Shown here: positions 56,780-64,000 of the stretch, piece by piece
How positions within the stretch are numbered: the first letter of the stretch is position 1
How the letters are laid out: every line of letters starts with the position of its first letter
Assembly: GCF_027579695.1 (NCBI RefSeq)
Contig: NC_083583.1
Coordinates: 18,998,257 to 19,062,256, forward strand
DNA: 64,000 bases
DNA from: Neoarius graeffei
Taxonomy: Eukaryota; Chordata; Actinopteri; Siluriformes; Ariidae
Direction of reading: 5' to 3'
Translations under genes and position numbers: made by a program
The notes under the pieces: generated by a model
The model's input: only the letters and a program-made list of their open reading frames with translations
Databases searched by the model: none
What the model was told of the DNA's origin: nothing

Positions 56780-58359
56780 GTTTTAAAGAAAAAGAAAGCA
56801 CAACTTTTATTCATTTCACACTTGTGAAATTTCCTCTCTGCATTTAACCCATCTGAAGCAGTGAACGCGCACACACGAGCAATGAGCCAGGGGCAAAGAC
56901 AGGTTTTTAATTTGGGCACCATGGCGAGCGTGGCAAGCTTAAAATTTATTTATCTTTTTTAACTATTTTTGCACGTAGTGTGCCGAAAATTTTTGACGTA
57001 TCATTTTTAGTAATTTTTTTTAACCAATTATAAATATATCGAGCAATAAAAATAATAGAAATTACATAATCATGTGCAAATATAAAGTAGTGCTGTATCT
57101 AAAGAGTCAAAAGTTTTCTCCAACATTCTGAATAAAGATGAAATAGTTCATGAATTTTTTTTTTTTTTTTTTAATATGCATGAAAAATGGGAAACAATAT
57201 GTAGCCTAATATCAATCTATTTGCACAAGAGTATGGGCAGCAGAGAACTTTAAAATCTCACAGTGAAACAATTAATGATCTAGAACAATCAAAAATATGA
57301 CACGTGTATCTGTCTAAATTAAGCTATTGATACATATCGAAAAAGCTAGAATATGTCAATTCAACAAATCAATTAAAATAAAACAAGATATCAGTATATA
57401 ATATAACCACATAAAATAGTTTGTAGTACGTCTTTACATATATTAATAATAGGTCCAGTAGTATTAGTATAAGTCATTCAATAACAGTTATTACTTTTAG
57501 AATTAAATCATTTTCTACAGAGAAATTTGTGTGCAAGATATTTTCTAGCAACAAATACATACCATAAAACTTATTTATAAACCTCCCCATTCCCCCGCCT
57601 GTAGACTTAATAATGCCATCGATTGTGCGTTTTCCATGAATATATGAACTGTTGTTCTTATGTGATTTACCTTAGGTCTACCACGATCCGGCATGATGAC
57701 CACGTGTCAATCTATACTATCAGCAGTATCACAAACCGACAGCCACGTGTTATGAATCGTTGAGAATTTCACAACATAAACAAAGGAAGTATATTTTACG
57801 ACATTCAGACGTCAGAGACTCGGACACGGTTTACGGTAATCGCTAGACGCATTTCATGTTCATTTCATGTTATGAAACGACTGAACAGCAAATTGAAATA
57901 TATGCCAAAAAATGACGTTTAACAATAATTTAAAAATATTTTGGATTCTCCACCCTTATGAAACAGGATTTTTTTTCTTCTAATTTGGGCGATTTTCATA
58001 TGTTCTATTTTGGGCCTTTTGACAAGCCCGTAATTTGGGCGCCGTTATACGGTATGTAATTGGGGCTGTAGCTATTTGCCCTTGTGAGCGCATACCCAGA
58101 GCAGTGGGCAGCCATGCTAACAGCACCCGGGGAGCAGTTTGGAGTTCGGTGCCTCACTCAAAGGCACCTCAGCCCAAGGCCGTCCCATATTAACCTAACC
58201 GCATGTCTTTGGACTGTGCGGGAAACCGAAGCAACCCACGCAGACATGGGGAGAACGTGCAAACTCCACACAGAAAGGCCCGTGCCGGCTGCTGGGTTCG
58301 AACCCAGAACCTTCTTGCTGTGAGGAGACCGAGCTAACCACTACACCACCGTGCCGCCC
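56780..58359 (-). mobile_element. Second-type SINE with DANA-like head, split by a hAT-like element
   Basis: Joining 56780-56887 and 58085-58359 gives a minus-strand SINE. Its tRNA head and proximal body match the DANA-like family, but the distal body (CTCAAAGGCACCTCAGCCC, AGCAGTGGGCAGCCATGCTA, CATTTAACCCATCTGAAGCA) is different. A chimeric or sister SINE family. Confidence 0.75.
56888..58084. mobile_element. hAT-like element in the second-type SINE
   Basis: Ends CAGGGGCAAAGACAGG and the complement of CAAGGGCAAATAGCTAC. The flanking duplication is partial (TGAGC). AT-rich interior with TAATTTGGGC blocks near both ends. No open frame. Confidence 0.65.
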
Positions 58360-58395
58360 ACGGTGCTACAAAGTTATGAATGAATAAAGAAATGT

Positions 58396-58773
58396 CTCAT
58401 CTCATCTCATTATCTCTAGCCGCTTTATCCTGTTCTACAGGGTCGCAGGCAAGCTGGAGCCTATCCCAGCTGGCTACGGGCGGAAGGCGGGGTACACCCT
58501 GGACAAGTCGCCAGGTCATCACAGGGCTGACACATAGACACAGACAACCATTCACACTCACATTCACACCTACGGTCAATTTAGAGCCACCAGTTAACCT
58601 AACCTGCATGTCTTTGGACTGTGGGGGAAACCGGAGCACCCGGAGGAAACCCACGCGGACACGGGGAGAACATGCAAACTCCACACAGAAAGGCCCTTGC
58701 CGGCCCCGGGGCTCGAACCCGGACCTTCTTGCTGTGAGGCAACAGCGCTAACCACTACACCACCGTGCCGCCT
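58396..58773 (-). mobile_element. DANA/Mermaid-like SINE
   Basis: TSD ATAAAGAAATGT at 58384-58395 and 58774-58785. Full length, with an extended CATCTCATCTCATT 3' end. Confidence 0.93.
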
Positions 58774-58785
58774 ATAAAGAAATGT

Positions 58786-59266
58786 ATGAATGTTATTTTT
58801 ACCTTTTATTGCAAAACGCCTACAGCATTAATCCCTCTTGACGTACATGACGAAAATAATTAGAATACAGTTAGTCAGGATTTAAAAGATGTGTTGGGGC
58901 CTGAGGAGAGCAGCCTGTGAATGAAAAAGCAAGTTCTGCGCTGTTGCTGTCAAAGAGACAAACCTGTAGCAGACTTGCGACGCAAAAGGTTTTTCAGTCG
59001 CATCACAAGAATCGGCAGCGCAAATCACAGTATGTAGTCGGGTAAAAGATCTTAGTTTAAATGAAAGGCCAGTGTCGAAGACTATCATCAACAAGAGGAC
59101 CAAGCTCCAAGTCACTGATTCCACCCACACTTGCACAACTGGTGTATTTAAGATGCAAGCTGTATCTTAAATACACACAGTTGTGTCCTGAATAGCTCTT
59201 TTATTCAGTCTTTTAAATCATATGAAACTCGATATCAGAGAGCTATTGCAGTTGAGGTCCAACGAT
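58786..59266. other. usp47 intron 4, unassigned, with a 20-bp hairpin
   Basis: ACAACTGGTGTATTTAAGAT (59135-59154) pairs with ATCTTAAATACACACAGTTG (59164-59183). No coding frame. Confidence 0.55.
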
Positions 59267-59312
59267 GTGGGATACAGTGTTGTTTTTGGCAGCCATTTTT
59301 GATTTAGTCTTA

Positions 59313-60384
59313 TGGCGTATTCACACCTACGTTGTTTGGTCTGGACCAAATGAACCAAATTTCCCTTGGTCCGGACCTTTTGGGTTGGTCTGAATAAAAA
59401 CCAACGAACTCTGGTCCGGACCAAAGAAGCAGACCGAGACCGAGCTGCAAAGTCGGACTCGGTCCAGACCAAAGGAACCCTGGTGCGGATCTTTTGGAGG
59501 TGTGAAAGCAGACCGGACCTAATGCGACAGTTTTGCTTTTTTTTTGTACCTCGGGAGCTTCCGTCGTTTGTCGAGCATTATGGGAAACAGAGTCTTGACA
59601 CTCCACCGCAAAGTGCAAACACTGTTTCGGTTGTCAAGGGAACCTTACAACAGTCGTTCAGTCATTCAGACCAGTGGTAGGCTAGACTACAGAGTACAAA
59701 AAATGAGTAGGGGGCAAACGTGGGCCGAGGAAGAAACGCGTACCCTTGTGGATATATGGGCAGATGTCCACATATCTGAGCTTTTGGAGAGAACACACAA
59801 AAATGCCGACGTGTTTGCTGTATTCAGTGAGAAAATGAAGGAGAAGGGGTTCACGCGCTCCCCAGAACAATGTCGGCTAAAAGCGAAGAAACTCCGTCAG
59901 ACCTACATTAAAATCAGGGACATTCTTTCAAAAAGTAGCGGTACTAGCGACGCAAAAAGAAATTCATCTATTGCGTGAAGAGCCAGAACTGTCACAACAT
60001 GATGTGTGCTCATCAGCGCTATCCTCCGTAGCCGCCTTGCCCTTTGAAGTCATCGTTGATAAATTACTTGTACAACAGCATAGTAATCCCACAGTTGTGA
60101 AAACAACAGTAAAAACTGGAAAAACATATAGCTTTGATGACGTTAAAAAGAATAACTGCACGGAAAGCCTCCGTGACTACTTTTGAACTTAACGTTTTGT
60201 GCGCGCGTCGTCTCTGAGCGATAGCTGAACGACCTCAGGGCGCGTGGCTTTGTTGACAGATTTTGGTCCGCTTACTAAAATGTACAGTGTGAAAGCGAAC
60301 CGCACCAAAATGAAAAAATAAAAAAACCATTTGGTCCGGACCAAAGCAAGTGAACTATCGAACTATCCTGGTCTGAATACACCC
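59313..60384 (+). mobile_element. Harbinger element with Myb/SANT gene, copy 1
   Basis: TSD TTA (59310-59312 and 60385-60387). Ends TGGCGTATTCACACC and the complement of GGGTGTATTCAGACC. Subterminal GGTCCGGACCAAA repeats on both sides. Carries the Myb-like gene 59544-59978. No transposase. Confidence 0.88.
59544..59978 (+). pseudogene. Myb/SANT-like DNA-binding protein of a Harbinger element
   Basis: The frame holds, from 59704, MSRGQTWAEEETRTLVDIWA, then ISELLERTHKNADVFAVFSE and RSPEQCRLKAKKLRQTYIKI. This is the tryptophan-bearing trihelix/Myb-SANT fold of MSANTD-type proteins, the accessory DNA-binding protein of PIF/Harbinger elements. The native start is probably the MSRGQTW methionine; the upstream extension looks like leader. 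The frame is lost after AKRNSSIA, and a second stretch (59971-60186) continues with a different frame ending near the right terminal repeat. Confidence 0.8.
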
Positions 60385-60387
60385 TTA

Positions 60388-61349
60388 TGGCCCTTTTCCA
60401 CTACCCTTTTTCAGCTCGCTTCAGCTCACTTCAGCCCGACACGGCTCGCGTTTCGACTACCAAAAACCAGCACGACTCGGCTCGTTTCAGCCCTGCTTAG
60501 CCCCTAAAACTCGCACGGTTTTGGAGTGGGGCTGAAGCGAGCCAAGCCGTGCCGAGTGAGGTTGGGGGCGTGAGCAGACACTCCCCTGTGCACTGATTGG
60601 TGAGGAGGAGTGTCCTCACATGCCCCCACACGCCCCGCGAGAGCGCTGGGATCTGTAAACACCGCAAACCCGGAAGGAGAATAATTATGAATTACGAGAA
60701 TTTCTGAAGCCTTATGCGCCTCGCCTCATCTATACGCTCTTGCCAGTATCTGTTGGCGTTGTCGGTGACAACAAGCCACAGCACCAAGACCAGCAACACT
60801 AACGACTCCATGTCCTCCATGTTTATTGTTTACTATTCGGGTCGTGAGACTACCGCTGAAAAGACCACTAGGATACTGTACATGGCTCTTCCTGTCACCG
60901 TTGCAACCTCTGAGCGCTCATTCGTATGCCCTTCAAATAATGTGCGCAGTATAGGCTATTGATGTTTTATTATGAGCCATGTACAGTATCCTAATGTTTT
61001 TTGTTTCTGAGTTACATGTTCGTTTGAAGGACTTTGTTTTTGTAGCCTAAAATGATGTTATGATAAGCTTTAATAAAGGGCCCGGTCATTTGCCCCGCCC
61101 CCGGCCCGGCTGTGACTTGTTCCGCCACTGTCACTAATGTCACTGTTTGCGCTGCTTAACGACATCACGTGACGTCCACCCACTTTCACTAACTCCACCC
61201 AATGTGTCCACCCAATGTGTCCACCCACTTCTAGCCAGCACGGTTCAGCGCGGTTGTAGTCGAAATGCAACTCCAACAGCCCCGCTCAGCTCGATTCAGC
61301 TCGACTCAGCACGGCACTGCTCAGCTGCGTTTGTAGTGGAAAAGCGGCA
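60388..61349 (+). mobile_element. Harbinger-like MITE, copy 4, with an insertion
   Basis: Starts TGGCCCTTTTCCACTACCC right after the TTA of the previous element and ends with the complement of TGCCGCTTTTCCACTAC, followed by TTA (61350-61352). About 265 bp (60862-61128) are foreign. Confidence 0.88.
60862..61128 (+). pseudogene. hAT transposase C-terminal (dimerization) fragment
   Basis: The plus strand reads ILYMALPVTVATSERSF, the hATC dimerization signature, then a stop and an AATAAA at 61072-61077. It lies inside the Harbinger MITE and has no other transposase sequence. Confidence 0.7.
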
Positions 61350-61580
61350 TTAGTCTTTTGGATGAAATGCTTATTAGTTTTAGTCACATTTTAGTCAATT
61401 GCATCCTTGATAGTTTTGGTCTAGTTTTAGTCGACGAAAACTAAAAGGGTTTTAGTCATTCATTTTAGTCGAAAAAATAATTACTTTTAAAACATTAAAT
61501 GAGGCCAATACAGAGATAGGAAATTGTAATCGAGGTTGACAGGTTGTGCATAACATGCTCTCTACATAAACGCGGTCTAG

Positions 61581-61948
61581 TGCCGACATCCCAAGTCTCC
61601 CGGAAGTTCCGGGAGTCTCCCGCATGTTGATAGTGGCTCCCTGATGCCTGCAAATGGATAATATCTCCCGGAATCTAGAGCAAGCGAGCAAGAGCGTGCA
61701 CACGAAACAATGTCTGCATCGCGCATATGATGGAGTGCGCGAGGGAAAGCGAGAGAGACTGTGTGCGCGCGCGCCTGTTCATGTAGCGCATGCTATACAA
61801 AGAGCATCCTGATTGGTTTACAGACATCCAAACTCATTTAAGGGAGGTGTCGTGGACCCCCCCCCCCCCCAGCTGATGTGGGAGGGGGGAAGGAGTCATG
61901 CGTCACGACACCTCCCTGAAATGAGTTTCTGCAGGTTGGGATGTCTGC
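61581..61948. mobile_element. Element with inverted GACATCCC ends
   Basis: CCGACATCCCAA (61583-61594) and TTGGGATGTC (61936-61945) are inverted. A second inverted pair (GGGAGGTGTCGTG at 61841, CACGACACCTCCC at 61905) surrounds a poly-C run. No coding capacity. Confidence 0.6.
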
Positions 61949-62137
61949 TCGTGTGCATGCTCCATTGTTCACAGACTCGTGTTTCTGCCTCCGTTTAACA
62001 TGTCGCGATGCGCTGATGGAGCACAAACATGTCATGATGAACACACAACTAGAAGATGACCACGCTGTCCGTTAATATAAATGATTGCTAAACATGCTGC
62101 TAACGTTAGAGCAGCCAGTTGTGCTGCTGCTCATTTA

Positions 62138-62962
62138 GGGTGTATTCAGACCAGGATAGTTCGATATTTCACTTGCTTTGGTCCGAACCAAATTTTTTTT
62201 TTTTTTCCAATTTTGGTGCGGTTCGCTTTCACACTACATTTTAGTAAGCGGACCAAAATCTGTCAACAAAGCCACGCCTCAATTATATTTTGACCCCAGA
62301 ATAGTATCTAGGTCATTGCAATAGATGAATTTCTTTTTTGCGTCGCTAGTACCGCCACTTTTTGAAAGAATGTCCCTGATTTTAATGTAGGTCTGACGGA
62401 GTTTCTTCACTTTTAGCCGACATTGTTCTGGGGAGCGCGTGAACCCCTTCTCCTTCATTTTCTCACTGAATACAGCAAACACGTCGGCATTTTTGTGTGT
62501 TCTCTCCAAAAGCTCAGATATGTGGACATCTGCCCATATATCCACAAGGGTACACGCTTCTTCCTCGGCCCACGTTTGCCCCCTACTCATTTTTTGTACT
62601 CTCCTACCACTGGTGACTGAACGACTGTTGTAAGGTTCCCTTGACAACCGAAACAGTGTTTGCACTTTGCGGTGGAGTGTCAAGACTCTGTTTCCCATAA
62701 TGCTCGACAAACGACGGAAGCTCCCGAGGTACAAAAAAGCAAAACTGTCGGATTAGGTCCGGTCTATTTTGACACCTCCAAAAGGTCCGCACCAGGGTTC
62801 CTTTGGTCCGGACCGAGTCCGACCTTGCAGCTCGGTCTCGGTCCGCTTGTTTGGTCCGGACCAGAGTTCGGTGATTTGTATTCAGACCAACCCAAAAGGT
62901 CCAGACCAAGGGAAATTTGGTTCGTTTGGTCCGGACCAAACAACGTAGGTGTGAATACGTCC
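62138..62962 (-). mobile_element. Harbinger element with Myb/SANT gene, copy 2 (inverted)
   Basis: TSD TTA (62135-62137 and 62963-62965). Ends GGGTGTATTCAGACC and the complement of GGACGTATTCACACC. Shorter than copy 1 at the 3' side. Confidence 0.88.
62279..62734 (-). CDS. Myb/SANT-like protein of Harbinger, copy 2
   Basis: From about 62593 the minus strand reads MSRGQTWAEEEACTLVDIWA, SPEQCRLKVKKLRQTYIKIR and ends KKKFIYCNDLDTILGSKYN. Nearly identical to the gene at 59704-59978 but reads about 15 residues farther. The longer C-terminus shows that copy 1 lost its frame in the Lys run. Truncated relative to family length. Confidence 0.75.
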   Translation of the reverse strand: MYLGSFRRLSSIMGNRVLTLHRKVQTLFRLSREPYNSRSVTSGRRVQKMSRGQTWAEEEACTLVDIWADVHISELLERTHKNADVFAVFSEKMKEKGFTRSPEQCRLKVKKLRQTYIKIRDILSKSGGTSDAKKKFIYCNDLDTILGSKYN

Positions 62963-63295
62963 TTAGACACATTAAGGCACAGCAACAGGTCTGAAAAGCT
63001 ACATTTCCCCCTGTGTGTTTCACAGTAACTCAAATATGGGTCAATATATGACAAAGCATTCAGTTGCTGTCCCACCAATGATCCCTGCAGGACAAGTTTT
63101 ACTCATGACATGTTAATTGAATTTAAGTTAGCTTAACCAAGCCAACTTTAGCATGAAGCTAGCGGTCCCATTCATTTTCGCCAGGTCATGGTGTTTTGGA
63201 AAACTTCACAGGAAATTCCTCACAGCCCGATTGTTGAGTGACATTAACCAAAGCTAGCAAACGTACACATGATCTGTTAAGGACTTCTTGTAACG

Positions 63296-63574
63296 TTAAC
63301 TTACCGTCGCAGAAATAGCAGCATGGTGAGCCTTTAGATGCCTCTTGAGGTTGGTCGTATTCTTGCCACATAGTTTATAGCCACGGCGTGTACCTCTGTC
63401 TCCCACTGCAAGGCATTCCGTTTTATTTTCTGCTGGATTATGTGTAAAGTATGTCCATAAATCACCACGTCTTTTCCGCCCACCAAGCCCTTGTGCTGGC
63501 GTTGCCGCCGCCATGGTCCATGAACTGTGTGGCTGCCCCGGTGTGCACTGTGCCTGGTGGGCGTGACCAAACAA
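63296..63574 (-). pseudogene. BED-type zinc-finger exon of a hAT transposase
   Basis: The minus strand reads KRRGDLWTYFTHNPAENKTE, CLAVGDRGTRRGYKLCGKN and TTNLKRHLKAHH. This is a BED finger: aromatic DLW, Cys pair (the first Cys position is disturbed, second is in KLCGK) and HLKAHH. A GTAAGT donor follows (about 63300). The catalytic RNase H-like core of the hAT is absent from 59275-63832. Confidence 0.78.
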
Positions 63575-64000
63575 GGACTGGATGCAGGTGCATTGCTGAT
63601 ATTATTTTCAGCATTTGGCAGACAGGTTGCACGCGCCGTTGGAGGAAACGCCATGCATTTTGATAGTCCTATAGCCAACCCACTAACGTTTTCGTCTCGT
63701 CAACGAAAACAACAGATACGTCTCGTCATATTTTCGCGATCAAAGTTATGTTTAGCTCGTCACTGTCTCGTTTTAGTCATGAAAAAAAGGTGCGTTAACG
63801 AAGTTTCGTCATCGTTAACGAAAGCAACACTGGTGGGATATACCGTAGGGCTATTTTTAGGTTTTTAAGTGATCTAGGAATTATTAGGAGAATTTAGCAG
63901 AATGGGGTAGTCAACATTCTGGTTCACACTCCAGTTCAGAAGGTGGCAGTAATGCAGCTTAAAGCTGTTTGCCATCTGCCATAAAACGATGTGAAAGAAG

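Larger units (their letters stand above)
59275..63832 (-). mobile_element. hAT transposon with BED exon, expanded by nested insertions
   Basis: The 8-bp duplication GTGGGATA (59267-59274 and 63833-63840) flanks ends CAGTGTTG and CAACACTG. The element's own sequence is 59275-59312, about 61353-61580, about 61949-62137 and 62966-63832. It includes repeated TTTTAGTCGACGAAAA/TTTTCGTC blocks. Nested inside are two Myb-type Harbinger elements, a Harbinger MITE that itself contains a hAT C-terminal fragment, and a GACATCCC element. Confidence 0.88.

Noticed and set aside
51877..64000. Further usp47 exons in the last 12 kb
   Set aside because: I looked for the next conserved segment toward the catalytic domain between transposons and found none with proper splice sites.

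Overview
This window is nuclear DNA from a vertebrate, almost certainly a teleost fish. Four spliced exons of one gene sit in long AT-rich introns packed with fish transposons: tRNA-headed DANA/Mermaid-like SINEs, L2/CR1-group LINEs, hAT, PIF/Harbinger, piggyBac-like, THAP-bearing TTAA elements, Tc1, Crypton and a Ty3/gypsy retrotransposon. The SINE consensus and the mix of Harbinger and hAT families suggest a catfish (Siluriformes). That is inference from memory of such genomes, not something the sequence proves. There are no bacterial operons, CRISPR arrays, rRNA genes or free-standing tRNA genes.

The only host gene I can support is usp47, the deubiquitinase USP47, on the + strand. Its first coding exon (12540-12578) lies just downstream of a GC-rich, CRE-containing promoter. 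Intron 1 is about 30.8 kb. Then come a 60-nt exon (43427-43486), a 195-nt exon (48578-48772) and a 114-nt exon (51763-51876). All four junctions are phase 0 and match the N-terminal order of human USP47. The catalytic domain lies beyond the right edge.

Layout. 1-2810: 5' half of an L2/CR1-group LINE (- strand) that landed inside a Crypton gene. 2811-12170: Crypton pieces interrupted by a complete gypsy element (3367-9720, TSD GTTTG) with pol order integrase then reverse transcriptase, then by a SINE split by two head-to-head Harbinger MITEs. 12180-12578: usp47 promoter, 5'UTR and exon 1. 12579-43426: intron 1, holding many nested DNA transposons, a THAP-bearing TTAA element, a RecQ-helicase fragment, a degenerate Tc1 and a LINE (about 34.9-43.2 kb) with four further insertions. 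43427-51876: exons 2-4, with SINEs and two copies of a palindromic TTAA element between them. 51877-64000: intron 4, with a hAT inside a SINE that carries a 19-20-copy 24-bp minisatellite, and a 4.56-kb hAT (59275-63832, TSD GTGGGATA) swollen by nested Harbinger elements.

Apart from usp47, nearly everything readable as protein is a broken transposon gene. Target-site duplications let the insertion order be worked out in many places. I give them wherever I could read both flanks.
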